64,000 nt of DNA from the NCBI RefSeq assembly GCF_011683955.1, contig NZ_JAAQPI010000015.1:148436-212435 (forward strand). The letters run 5' to 3'. Under the pieces are notes generated by a model. That model did no database searches. It was not told where the DNA came from and worked only from the letters and a program-made list of their open reading frames with translations. This document shows positions 45,127 to 53,434 of the stretch, piece by piece (the first letter of the stretch is position 1; every line of letters begins with the position of its first letter). The stretch is from Pseudomaricurvus alkylphenolicus. Lineage in GTDB: Bacteria > Pseudomonadota > Gammaproteobacteria > Pseudomonadales > Cellvibrionaceae. The position numbers and the translations under genes were made by a program.

Positions 45127-45201
45127 AGCCTAGAAGTTAGTACGTGCCAACTGGCGGGTAATAACCCGATGCGGAATGTTAGCAACTTCTAATATAAGGC
45201 T
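45127..45201. other. Nested inverted repeats in the gene-free left flank of the cassette-like array
   Basis: In the 438-bp gap 44995-45432, which has no convincing gene, arms AGCC (45127-45130) and TAGAAGTT (45131-45138) pair with AACTTCTA (45184-45191) and GGCT (45198-45201). Between them sit two smaller dyads, GCCA-AC-TGGC (45146-45155) and CGGGT-AATA-ACCCG (45155-45168). It could be a structured RNA, an attachment-type site or a regulator site; nothing in the sequence decides. Confidence 0.4.
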
Positions 45202-45432
45202 GCATGTGCGGTTAAAATTTGACCAGCATGTAGCCTAAAGCCTCAGGTCTGTAGAAAAAGACCGCTGCAACGTGATATAACACTTCTGACTTATAGGGAA
45301 TTAAGGTTTGTCAGTGATGCAAAGGGATTTCGCTTCCTGCTCCAAATTCCCTGCGGTGTAAATACGTCAATATGGCATGCGGAATCGCGTCATATGGACG
45401 CTGTAATACAATACAAAATTTGCGGAGAGTGT

Positions 45433-45912
45433 GTGAAGTCTCTTTTTACATTAATTGCGGCATATCTCTTGGTATCTTGTACGAGTTCAACTCAAAATAT
45501 GGTAGTTGATCCCTGCCATGAAATATTTTACGCAGATGATAGTGATGTCTCTGAACATGATGCTAAGAGAATGGTTGTCGCTTGTTTAGCGCAAGAATCA
45601 ACCATGAGTGATGAACTAGCGGAATATTTTAAGGCTGAATTTTTCCAGGATCACCAACTCATTGTCGAAAAAACTGAAGCTGAAGGTGAAACGCTTGTAT
45701 TCGCAAAGGACTGGATCAAATGCCAGTCTGATGTATTCTTCTCGTCTAAGAAAGATCTAATTGATCTTTTTGAAATTGGTGCTGAAAAGTATTTCGAGAG
45801 CAGGTCAGATAGAAGTATGCAGGCGCACTGTATTTGTGAAGAGCATTTATCTAGCATGAAACCGGAATACAAGAAGTTTTATGATAAGCCTGAAAATAGA
45901 GAGTGCAAATAG
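45433..45912 (+). CDS. Putative lipoprotein, array ORF 1
   Basis: 159 residues from the GTG at 45433 (GGAGAG close upstream); an ATG at 45394 would put 13 unlikely residues before the signal peptide. The signal KSLFTLIAAYLLVSC ends in a lipobox with Cys as the modified residue. The rest is acidic with several Cys (WIKCQSD, HCICEEH). No family recognised. Followed after 18 bp by motif copy 1. Confidence 0.6.
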   Translation: MKSLFTLIAAYLLVSCTSSTQNMVVDPCHEIFYADDSDVSEHDAKRMVVACLAQESTMSDELAEYFKAEFFQDHQLIVEKTEAEGETLVFAKDWIKCQSDVFFSSKKDLIDLFEIGAEKYFESRSDRSMQAHCICEEHLSSMKPEYKKFYDKPENRECK

Positions 45913-46026
45913 AGTTGGCGAATAGAAATATGTCTGATCATGGCACTACCGCGCCTGTTGAGATGTTCAATGTAATAAGACTTTCCGTTCTCTTGAGCGG
46001 TAGAACAAGTTAAGAAGGAGAAAGGC

Positions 46027-46488
46027 TTGAGAGTACTTTTTTCAAGTTTATTGTTGATTTGTGTTGGTCACGTTAGTGCTTCAGTTGATGAACTGGAGTC
46101 AAGACTATCTGATCTATACTTATCGGATGCTAAAAGAATAATCGAGAAGGAATACGGGGCTGCGATAGCCAACAGGGTGGTTTGCATAAGGTTGATGTCG
46201 ATAAACATGCATATGCCTAACGAGCAAAAAGGACGGCTATTGACGTTTATTGATCCTGACTCCGAAGAAGCCAGCTCAAGTGATGTGCCAGTCAATGGGG
46301 GCGAATCCTCATTAACCTTAAAGTTGAAGAAATTGAAAGCATCAAAGACTGGACAATCGGTGACTGAACAATATAGCTACGACAAATATTCTCTTGTTCT
46401 TTATCTTTCCGATGTAGCCAAGAGTGCCGGGATTATGAAGGAGATTGAAAAAAGTGTATACCTATCCGACAAGAGAGTTAAGTTTTAA
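46027..46488 (+). CDS. Putative secreted protein, array ORF 2
   Basis: 153 residues, TTG start with AAGGAG about eight bases upstream. The signal peptide MRVLFSSLLLICVGHVSA is followed by a helical region and a Lys-rich middle (KLKKLKASKTG). I do not recognise a family; periplasmic location is likely. Motif copy 2 follows 13 bp after the stop. Confidence 0.6.
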   Translation: MRVLFSSLLLICVGHVSASVDELESRLSDLYLSDAKRIIEKEYGAAIANRVVCIRLMSINMHMPNEQKGRLLTFIDPDSEEASSSDVPVNGGESSLTLKLKKLKASKTGQSVTEQYSYDKYSLVLYLSDVAKSAGIMKEIEKSVYLSDKRVKF

Positions 46489-46603
46489 CATATCAATAAA
46501 CTGTCTCTTTTTGGCACAACTGTGACCAATCTACGAGTGACACCTCTCCGCACACAGAGATAATCAATGAAGCTGAATCAGTATTGGAATAGAGGTTGTC
46601 GAG

Positions 46604-46966
46604 ATGTCTTTTAGATTTGATAGTAAAGGTTTTGGGTACTGTCTAATCTTCCTGAGTTTGACTGTATACTTCGGTGTATGCTCCGTTTTGTTTGGCTATC
46701 CGTCGAATATAAGTTTCACTATACTTCCAGCACTAGTAACACTGGGGTGTCAGCTGCGTTTGAGGAAATCTCTTCATTCATATGCCATGGAGCTAGGCAT
46801 GTTGAAAATTGCTTCTATCTTAGTTATTTCGTTTCTAGTGTCATTCAAAGTCTATACTACTGTCTATGAAAAGCTGGCGTTTAGTTTCATACCTATATGT
46901 GTATTTTACTGCTCAATGGTTATGTTTGGAGTAAATCAGAAGATTGCACACCGTGGAGAAAAATAG
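46604..46966 (+). CDS. Small membrane protein, array ORF 3
   Basis: 120 residues with about four hydrophobic segments (YCLIFLSLTVYFGVCSVLF, FTILPALVTLGC, IASILVISFLVSF, FSFIPICVFYCSMVMFG). No signal peptide and no family recognised. Motif copy 3 follows after 95 bp. Confidence 0.55.
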   Translation: MSFRFDSKGFGYCLIFLSLTVYFGVCSVLFGYPSNISFTILPALVTLGCQLRLRKSLHSYAMELGMLKIASILVISFLVSFKVYTTVYEKLAFSFIPICVFYCSMVMFGVNQKIAHRGEK

Positions 46967-47124
46967 TGAATCGGCGAACGCCTGCTATGATATATCGTCG
47001 GAATTCTTTGAACAGAATTGAAGCTCTTCCAGGCAATGAATGATTTGAATGAATGATAATCTGGCCGCTTTTGGCACGACAGAGACCTAATGAAACCGTA
47101 CCGCAACGAGGCTAGGGAGGAAAC

Positions 47125-47553
47125 GTGCCGCAATACGAATTTTGCGTATCGTTGAAAGTGGCCCATCCAAATTTGGATGCAGAGCGTATTTCTGACCGGC
47201 TATCAATGACTCCGGATTCCTACTGCAACGCTGGGGCTGATCGGGTATCCAATGCCGGTCAACCTCTCGGTGGAGTATACGAAAATACCATCTGGAGTCG
47301 GGATCTAACTGTAGGAAAGCTACAGGCGGATGCCATTTTGTTCGAACATTTCATTGCTCAAAAGAATGAAGAGTTCTTGCATCTGAAGGAGTTTTTTCAC
47401 TGGGTCCGTAGTTCTGGTGGCACTGTGGAGTACTTTGTTGGTTGGTTTAGCACCGGTAGCGTCAACATGAATATAGTCCTAGATTCTGACGTTATGAGTT
47501 CGACGTCAGATTTGGGCCTCTCAATTGTGTTGTGTGCCTACCCGGAAGATTGA
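47125..47553 (+). CDS. DUF4279-like protein, array ORF 4
   Basis: 142 residues, GTG start behind GGGAGGAAAC. YEFCVSLKVAHPNLDAERIS, GGVYENTIWS and the C-terminal GLSIVLCAYPED fit DUF4279, a small family of unknown function frequent in mobile gene cassettes and polymorphic-toxin loci. Probably cytoplasmic. Motif copy 4 follows after 11 bp. Confidence 0.65.
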   Translation: MPQYEFCVSLKVAHPNLDAERISDRLSMTPDSYCNAGADRVSNAGQPLGGVYENTIWSRDLTVGKLQADAILFEHFIAQKNEEFLHLKEFFHWVRSSGGTVEYFVGWFSTGSVNMNIVLDSDVMSSTSDLGLSIVLCAYPED

Positions 47554-47593
47554 TTATGAAGAAGTGTCTGCTCCTGGCACTATTGAGCATCTT

Positions 47594-47992
47594 ATGAAGA
47601 ATGGATTGGTACTATTGGTGTTACTGTCAGTTTCTGCGCAAGCCACTAACTGCGAACCCAAGGAGGAAGACAGTTGGTGGAGAAAGGTCTACCACAACAC
47701 CGTGTTTCCCGAATGGGAGAAATCCGGTGTAGTATCTGGTAAGTCTTATGAATTTCATTGTGAATTTGAAGGAAATTCAGCGGAGAAGTTGGGCCTTATT
47801 TCAGATGTGTTGTCCAGGCGAGACATCGAACTTGCTGGCATTGGCAGCTACGAGGATAGCCCTGGCTTCTGGATGGAAATGACTGGTCTTATGGAGTTTG
47901 AGCAAGAGGAATTCATCAAATTCAGTAGATTCACAAGGAGGTTGGCGACATCACTGGACGTAGAGTTCTTGGGTTGTTCACCGAAGCTTTGA
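47594..47992 (+). CDS. Putative secreted protein, array ORF 5
   Basis: 132 residues from the ATG at 47594, chosen because an earlier in-frame start would run through the motif. Signal peptide MKNGLVLLVLLSVSAQA, then a Cys and Trp-rich start (NCEPKEEDSWWRKVY). The C-terminal half (SYEDSPGFWMEMTGLMEFEQ) faintly recalls RraB-type domains, but I would not name it. Motif copy 5 follows after 38 bp. Confidence 0.55.
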   Translation: MKNGLVLLVLLSVSAQATNCEPKEEDSWWRKVYHNTVFPEWEKSGVVSGKSYEFHCEFEGNSAEKLGLISDVLSRRDIELAGIGSYEDSPGFWMEMTGLMEFEQEEFIKFSRFTRRLATSLDVEFLGCSPKL

Positions 47993-48061
47993 ATATTAAA
48001 TTATCCGCAGAGAGGATCGGTGAATGTCGGTGTCTGCCCCTGGCACAAAAAGGTTATTGAA

Positions 48062-48373
48062 ATGGAAATTGAAAACATCGCTTTTGCCAACTTTCTAATA
48101 AACATACCAATATTGGCTGCTGTTATTGGCGTCTGGCTCGCTCTTTCGGGTAAAGGTGCAAATAGAGTATTTCTGGCTCTAAGCTTGGTAGCTATTGCAT
48201 TTTCGAGCCTGATTCCGCTTCCGTTGTCGAACTGGTTAATGACCAACCACCATGAGCTAATGACTTCAGGGCAATCACCCATATTAATCATAAGCTCAGG
48301 TGTCGGAGTGTTGCACGCCGCAGGATTGGTTCTGCTGGTATGTACGATTGCTGATTGGAAGAAAAGTGCCTGA
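48062..48373 (+). CDS. Small membrane protein, array ORF 6
   Basis: 103 residues from the ATG at 48062 (AAGG upstream); earlier in-frame starts overlap the motif. Three hydrophobic segments: FLINIPILAAVIGVWLALSG, FLALSLVAIAFSSLIPL and GVLHAAGLVLLVCTIADW. No family recognised. Motif copy 6 follows after 61 bp. Confidence 0.5.
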   Translation: MEIENIAFANFLINIPILAAVIGVWLALSGKGANRVFLALSLVAIAFSSLIPLPLSNWLMTNHHELMTSGQSPILIISSGVGVLHAAGLVLLVCTIADWKKSA

Positions 48374-48505
48374 TGAATATGGCCAGGACGAGAAGATCGT
48401 GGCTTGTTCCTGTCTGTGACAGCGACATTCAAACTGTCCGGTCTTGGCACTATGCCGTTAGTGGCAGGCGACACTTGAGCTTGGTAACACTGGTAAAAAT
48501 TAGTA

Positions 48506-48796
48506 ATGAATTGCACCGCATTAGAACAATTTATGCTCATGGGTTTTGTTCTATCGCTAATCGCAGCGAATATTGCATCATGGCGCATGGAAAAGTCAGC
48601 AGTACTCTATGGCTACAAAGGCCCTAAATGGAAGTTGCTGCTTGGAGATGTTGCTTTACCAAGATCCGTACTCGCTGGTGCTGGTCAAAAGTGGCGAAAA
48701 GCATCAATCATATTCTTTGTGTCACTAGTGTTTTTCGGTATAAGTATCGGCGTGTCAAATCTAGGCGGGAGTGAGTGTTTTGGGCTCAATAGTTAA
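48506..48796 (+). CDS. Small membrane protein, array ORF 7
   Basis: 96 residues, weak ribosome site. Membrane segments at both ends (FMLMGFVLSLIAANIASW and IIFFVSLVFFGISIGVS) flank a basic middle (LYGYKGPKWKLLLGD). No family recognised. Motif copy 7 follows after 62 bp. Confidence 0.45.
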   Translation: MNCTALEQFMLMGFVLSLIAANIASWRMEKSAVLYGYKGPKWKLLLGDVALPRSVLAGAGQKWRKASIIFFVSLVFFGISIGVSNLGGSECFGLNS

Positions 48797-48912
48797 TGAG
48801 ATCAACCGGAGAGACAGCAATTTTTGCGCTATCGCACCACTACTGGCTGCTGGCGATCCGTCCGCTACTGGTACATCAGGGGCGGAGCAATGGTTACAGA
48901 AGGGATTTGTGA

Positions 48913-49197
48913 ATGACAGAAATAGTAAATTGCAGTGAACACGGGCCAAATCAAGCTTGCATGATTTGCTGTCATTTAGCAAAAGAGAACGGAAAGGAGT
49001 TTGCACGCGTACTCGTAGAGCCAGATGACGATGACATGGAAACTGCAATGTGCGTTGACTGTGAAGCTCTCTTACTAAGCTCAGACGGATGGACCGAAGA
49101 ACTAAACAAATTTGCAAAATGGAAGATTTATTGCAGACAATGCTTCGAACAAACTTTGAAAAATCATTACCTCGTAGCGGAAGGGTACATGAAGTAG
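48913..49197 (+). CDS. Cys-rich small protein, array ORF 8
   Basis: 94 residues with CSEHGPNQACMICCHL near the start, CVDCEAL in the middle and YCRQCFEQ toward the end, suggesting one or two zinc ribbons. AAGGGA precedes the ATG. Family not recognised; a nucleic-acid- or protein-binding role is possible. Motif copy 8 follows after 48 bp. Confidence 0.55.
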   Translation: MTEIVNCSEHGPNQACMICCHLAKENGKEFARVLVEPDDDDMETAMCVDCEALLLSSDGWTEELNKFAKWKIYCRQCFEQTLKNHYLVAEGYMK

Positions 49198-49313
49198 ATG
49201 TTCATCGCACATATGCCATCCGTACTGAGTACACAGTGTTAAAACTGTCCGGTTCTGGCACTAATAGGTCTGTGTGTTAAGTGTTGAAAGTCGAGTTGAA
49301 GCGGGAGAGTTCA

Positions 49314-49832
49314 ATGCTAATTGAAGTAAAAAAATGCGACATATCCAAGAGCACTAGCGATGCGCTGATATACTCAACCAATGAAGACATGATGTTAACC
49401 GGTGGGGTCGGGAAAAAGCTGCTTGAAGTTTATGGTTATGAACTCCAATCACTTATACATTCTCAACTCAAAAAGCTGGGAAAGTCAAAAGCCGAGGTAG
49501 GAACGGTTATCGACTGCAAAACAAAGGAAATGCCATGGAAAAGAGTATTTCATACAGTAGCAGTTGATAGAGAATACGAAACTTCCGAGGGTACAATTTT
49601 CTCAATTCTTAAGACCGTCTTCGAGGAGTGTGAAATGGATTTTGGAATCAAACACCTATCAATGAGCGCTCTCGGTTGTGGCTATGGAAGCTTAACTCAC
49701 ACGCGGTTTACAGAAATTCTGCTCAACGTAGCAGAAGAGTACAATAATACGGATATTAACCGAGTGACTATATTCTGCAACGCTGATAATGAGTATGTGG
49801 ATATACAGAGAACTTTGGGCAATGTCCACTGA
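49314..49832 (+). CDS. Macro-domain-like protein, array ORF 9
   Basis: 172 residues from the ATG at 49314 with GGGAGAG upstream; a GTG at 49281 is an alternative. The order of elements fits a macro domain: ISKSTSDALIYSTNEDM, the loop TGGVGKKLLEVYG, then FHTVAVDRE and the late loop SALGCGYGSL. Macro domains bind or hydrolyse ADP-ribose derivatives, so this is the array member with the clearest likely biochemistry. Motif copy 9 follows after 6 bp. Confidence 0.7.
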   Translation: MLIEVKKCDISKSTSDALIYSTNEDMMLTGGVGKKLLEVYGYELQSLIHSQLKKLGKSKAEVGTVIDCKTKEMPWKRVFHTVAVDREYETSEGTIFSILKTVFEECEMDFGIKHLSMSALGCGYGSLTHTRFTEILLNVAEEYNNTDINRVTIFCNADNEYVDIQRTLGNVH

Positions 49833-49937
49833 AGAATCTGGCCGCTTTTGGCACGTTCACGCCTCAAGTATGGAATTGGAAAAGTTGGGATATCTTGATA
49901 GGGCGACAATGAAAGTGATGGAGAACGGGACTTAGTA

Positions 49938-50195
49938 ATGCAACCGACGGAATACGAACAAGGGCCAGATCCCGAACCTAGATATGTCTGCCCAAGGTGC
50001 TCTCACCCTGTGAAATTGGATTTAAAAAGTTGCACATATTGTGCATTGGTGTTTAATGAGGAGCACAGGCGAGAGATCGTAGCGAATCCGGAAACAGGAC
50101 CAGAATTGAATCTAAAATGGCCAATATTGTTCATTACTTCTATGGCAATTTTCGGTGGTTTATATTTATGGCTCTCTGGTCAGTTGAGCATTTAA
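49938..50195 (+). CDS. Zinc-ribbon protein with one membrane segment, array ORF 10
   Basis: 85 residues. YVCPRCSHPVKLDLKSCTYC gives two CxxC pairs of a zinc ribbon; the C-terminal WPILFITSMAIFGGLYLWLS is a membrane anchor. Motif copy 10 begins one base after the stop codon. Confidence 0.6.
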   Translation: MQPTEYEQGPDPEPRYVCPRCSHPVKLDLKSCTYCALVFNEEHRREIVANPETGPELNLKWPILFITSMAIFGGLYLWLSGQLSI

Positions 50196-50251
50196 CCGGC
50201 AGCTATTGGCACAAAGGGTCTGCTTGAATCAATCATGGTTTCAGAAAATAT

Positions 50252-50620
50252 ATGCCAACTCCAGTATTAATGAACAGGTTTTCGAATTCAGTAAGGCCTT
50301 ATCGTGCGAAGATACTTATTATCGGCTTGTTAGCTTTTCTGGGCTTAACGAAATATTTTTTGATTCCTCACATGGAGGGAAAACAACCCTCCGATGAATA
50401 TGCATTATATGTCACCGTATCAGGGATTCTGTTCATGTGGTGTGCTGGAATACTAATGGCAAGCCATTCATGCTCTCAGGAAGATCCAGGATTATTCGGT
50501 AAATTACTGCCAACATTTAGAAAGCTTGGCGCATGGTATGCATCTATATTCTGGTTTGCTTGGTTTGTTTTTTTATGTGTTGTGTCTGCTCAGGTGATCT
50601 ATGGAACGATCACAGGTTAA
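50252..50620 (+). CDS. Small membrane protein, array ORF 11
   Basis: 122 residues with three hydrophobic segments (KILIIGLLAFLGLTKYFLI, LYVTVSGILFMWCAGILMA, WYASIFWFAWFVFLCVVSA). No family recognised. The start is uncertain: ATG at 50252 or at 50270. Motif copy 11, the most divergent, follows after 56 bp. Confidence 0.5.
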   Translation: MPTPVLMNRFSNSVRPYRAKILIIGLLAFLGLTKYFLIPHMEGKQPSDEYALYVTVSGILFMWCAGILMASHSCSQEDPGLFGKLLPTFRKLGAWYASIFWFAWFVFLCVVSAQVIYGTITG

Positions 50621-50723
50621 AATACAGGCGACAATATGTAGTGTGCTTTGATTACAGCTTTAGGTTTTATTGGAGCTGTATGAAGATGGCACATAAAATC
50701 CTCGAATAGATTTGGAGAAAGAA

Positions 50724-51086
50724 TTGAGAGTAGATGAATTGTTTGAAATGCTGCTTCAATGGTCTGACTTAGAGAAGCCTGATCGCAAAGCCATCTACAA
50801 CGAGGATGTTCATCGAAGTTTCTCACTTATTGTCGAACAGCTTGGAAGTTGTGTGGAACAACAGTTACCTCTAAACGAAGACAGCTTCGGCGAATTGGTT
50901 GACGCAATGAAAACACGATATGAACAAGGATCTAGAGAGTTGGGAGAGGCAATAATCAAAGCTCATGATGCGGGAGATCGGGGAGAAAAAACAGTTGCCT
51001 ACGAAATACTCCTGGCCAGCTCAGAGAAGATTCCTTCTAAATTTTATGCGGATATGGCAAGACACTATGCAGAAAAATTCGGATAG
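50724..51086 (+). CDS. Hypothetical soluble protein, array ORF 12
   Basis: 120 residues from a TTG at 50724 with GGAG six bases upstream; an in-frame TTG at 50712 adds four residues. Acidic and helical (VDELFEMLLQWSDLEKPDRK, then ELGEAIIKAHDAGDRGEK). No signal peptide, membrane segment or known family. Motif copy 12 follows after 5 bp. Confidence 0.55.
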   Translation: MRVDELFEMLLQWSDLEKPDRKAIYNEDVHRSFSLIVEQLGSCVEQQLPLNEDSFGELVDAMKTRYEQGSRELGEAIIKAHDAGDRGEKTVAYEILLASSEKIPSKFYADMARHYAEKFG

Positions 51087-51236
51087 CAATCCGTCCGCTC
51101 CTGGCACGACTCCGCCAGCTGGTCAGGCATTGGACCTTTAAGCGCCGGGCAGCTTGCACTGGGCCTAACTTCTTTTCAGCTGTAGATTATTGAGGCATTG
51201 GAAACATACCAAAATCCACCAAATATAGGGAGTGAC

Positions 51237-51956
51237 ATGCCAGCAAAAACGATTGATAAGAAGGCTTCTCAAACAGTCTGTCCTCGCCAATGGGCAAGAT
51301 TGGTTGTGGCGTATTTCCTTATTCCGCTGATTTTATTGACATGTGGTGGGGACTTCGGTTGGTGGCAAGCATGGTTATATTCCTTACTGATTGTGGGCGC
51401 CGGTATAGGAGGGCGAGTGTTGGCAGAACACCGGCATCCAGGTATAACGGCTGAAAGACAAGATAAGAAGAGTTTTCACAATGCTAAGGCCTGGGACAAA
51501 TTACTTGCTCCACTGATGGCTGTGAGTGTTGTGTTCCCTATGGTCATTGTGGCGGGACTGGATCATCGCTATAACTGGTCCCCCGGCTTTCCCCTATGGG
51601 TTAGCGTGTCAGGATTCTTTCTTATCGCGTTTGGTTACGCCTTCGCTGCTTGGGCATTGGCAGAGAATCGCTTCTTCTCCAGTATCGTACGCATTCAGAC
51701 AGATAGAGGGCATGTGGTATGTGACACAGGACCGTACCGATTTGTGCGTCATCCGGGTTATGCCGGAAGTATTCTTCCTCTGTTCGGTATTGTTCTTGCC
51801 TTGGGCTCGATATGGACACTGATTCCTGCAGTGGTAGCATCGGTTATCGTAGTGATTAGAACTGTACTTGAAGATCAGGTTTTGAAGAAAGAACTGCCGG
51901 GCTATCAAGACTATGCGAGGCTCGTACGCTACCGGCTAATTCCTGGAATATACTGA
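51237..51956 (+). CDS. Isoprenylcysteine methyltransferase/PEMT-like membrane protein, array ORF 13
   Basis: 239 residues from the ATG at 51237 with AGGGAG upstream. About five membrane segments and the conserved C-terminal block GPYRFVRHPGYAGSIL, then LEDQVLKKELPGYQDYA, of the ICMT/PEMT methyltransferase superfamily. It probably methylates a lipid or small substrate using SAM at the membrane. Last ORF of the array; motif copy 13 follows after 102 bp. Confidence 0.75.
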   Translation: MPAKTIDKKASQTVCPRQWARLVVAYFLIPLILLTCGGDFGWWQAWLYSLLIVGAGIGGRVLAEHRHPGITAERQDKKSFHNAKAWDKLLAPLMAVSVVFPMVIVAGLDHRYNWSPGFPLWVSVSGFFLIAFGYAFAAWALAENRFFSSIVRIQTDRGHVVCDTGPYRFVRHPGYAGSILPLFGIVLALGSIWTLIPAVVASVIVVIRTVLEDQVLKKELPGYQDYARLVRYRLIPGIY

Positions 51957-52220
51957 GAGAGCACTATCCAAGAGAATTTTTATGAAATCCTGAGTGATTT
52001 TAGAGAGCTAAGCATAATCAAATGCCTGATGAACCAGGGCATCCGGTGAAATTGAAACTGTCCAGTAATGGCACTTTTCTGCCCATCCAATCCGGTCTCT
52101 TCTATCAAATACCACTCAAATAGAAGGTGTCGATTCGAAACGAAGAAATACTGAAATTCAATAAGTTAGTAAACTTACCGGGTAGACTCCACCCACGAAT
52201 TCTCCGGAGGAGCCATTATT

Positions 52221-53261
52221 TTACCGCATGCGCCTGGCGTATTCACTCGGGGAAAACCCAGTACGGCTTTTAAAGAATTTGGACATAGCTGCGGTATCGT
52301 TAAAGTGTAACCGCTCAGCGATAGCACTGACCGATAATTCTGATTTAGCCAGATAGTGTTTGGCCAATTCTTCACGCACTTTATCGTATAGTGCCTGATA
52401 ACTGGTGTTATGCTTCTTAAGGCGATACTGCAAGGTTCGCAGGGGAATATTCAATGTGTTGGCCACATCTTTAGCAGTGACGCCCTGGTCATTAATCAGG
52501 GTACGTATAATACGTTCCACCCGCTGCACAAAGCTCATACCCTGACCAATACTGGCTTCCAGATTGCGAGAAACCAACTTTTTAGCCTCATTGGATATCG
52601 TATTATCAGGATTCCGATAGTTAGGTGCCTGGGCATCTTCACGACTCAAATGAATCGCGTTAACGTCCTGATTAAAATACAGATGCTCACCAAAAACTCT
52701 TTGCAGCTGTGAAATATCCTCTGGTGCACAATGCCTGAATTGCACATAACGGGGGAACCAGTTAAACCCTAATGAGCCTCGCAATTCCCTACAGATGATG
52801 GTCATACTGTGTTCAACAACCTGAGTGACACCTGTGTTTTTTGGCGCCGTTTGAAAAAGGTCCAACCTGAGCTTGGCGATTTCGACCGCTAAAGAAACAC
52901 CCGCGTCGCCCTCATCCTTAACCAGCATACTAAACCCTTGAGAATGTAGGGTCATATTTTCAGACAACAGAGTAAGAACCTCAACAATGCTGCTTGCCTG
53001 CTGAGCCAACAGCCATAAAGGGCCGATCATATCCAAGCCTTTCAGCTGGCCTGCTCTCACCCCGAAAAAACGGTCTCCACAAACCTGTGCGGCTTCTTCA
53101 AACAGGTCATTAATCTTAATCTCATTCACAAGAATGTCAGGCTGGTATAAGGCCGCCGGATTAAGCTCCACGGACTTGGCAATCGCCACAGGATCCTGCC
53201 CAGCCTGCTCAATCAGACCGGCAATGCCCTCTAATATATAACTGGGAATGTTATCCGCCAT
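52221..53261 (-). CDS. AraC-family regulator with arabinose-binding-like N-domain (OruR-type)
   Basis: 346 residues. The N-terminal domain (SYILEGIAGLIEQAGQDPVA, then FEEAAQVCGDRFFGVRAGQL) resembles the arabinose_bd domain of OruR/ArgR-like AraC proteins. The C-terminal HTH has AKDVANTLNIPLRTLQYRL and SVSAIAERLHFNDTAAMSKF. It faces away from the TonB receptor of the sulfatase/GST cluster across a 173-bp gap and probably activates it. Its 3' end abuts the motif array. Confidence 0.88.
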   Translation of the reverse strand: MADNIPSYILEGIAGLIEQAGQDPVAIAKSVELNPAALYQPDILVNEIKINDLFEEAAQVCGDRFFGVRAGQLKGLDMIGPLWLLAQQASSIVEVLTLLSENMTLHSQGFSMLVKDEGDAGVSLAVEIAKLRLDLFQTAPKNTGVTQVVEHSMTIICRELRGSLGFNWFPRYVQFRHCAPEDISQLQRVFGEHLYFNQDVNAIHLSREDAQAPNYRNPDNTISNEAKKLVSRNLEASIGQGMSFVQRVERIIRTLINDQGVTAKDVANTLNIPLRTLQYRLKKHNTSYQALYDKVREELAKHYLAKSELSVSAIAERLHFNDTAAMSKFFKSRTGFSPSEYARRMR

Positions 53262-53434
53262 AAACTCTCACCGCCAAACCTTGCGCAATAGCACAAGCAA
53301 ACTGCGCCTTTTTACAAATGATAGTCTGTTTTTCGCTCTAGGATAAAGATACAAGTTTGCAGATAGCAAGCTCACTGTGAATTTCAGCCTCAGGCTGGAA
53401 GACACTCAATAATCAAAATCAAAGAGAGAGCGAG

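Larger units (their letters stand above)
45931..52074 (+). repeat. 13 dispersed copies of a 16-bp motif, one per intergenic gap
   Basis: Consensus YGKCYGSTNNTGGCAC. Copies start at 45931, 46502, 47062, 47565, 48031, 48435, 48859, 49246, 49839, 50197, 50677, 51092 and 52059, each 16 bp, all in + orientation. G2, T11, G12, G13, A15 and C16 are invariant in all 13; C14 is T once. Every copy lies 1-102 bp after the stop of a small + strand ORF and before the next gene, and no gap has two. Copies at 47062 and 49839 share 21 identical bases; those at 48435, 49246 and 52059 share AAACTGTCC. I do not recognise the element. It is not a classical integron attC, as paired GTTRRRY/RYYYAAC cores are absent. 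Confidence 0.8.

Noticed and set aside
45931..52074. Sigma-54 promoters at the TGGCAC motifs
   Set aside because: TGGCAC is the -24 element, but the inspected copies lack GC at the required 10-bp spacing, so the match is coincidental.
45000..52150. Classical chromosomal integron with attC sites
   Set aside because: Only an isolated GCCTAAC (51163-51169) resembles a core site. No GTTRRRY partner lies at the expected distance, the repeated motif differs from attC cores and there is no intI in the window.
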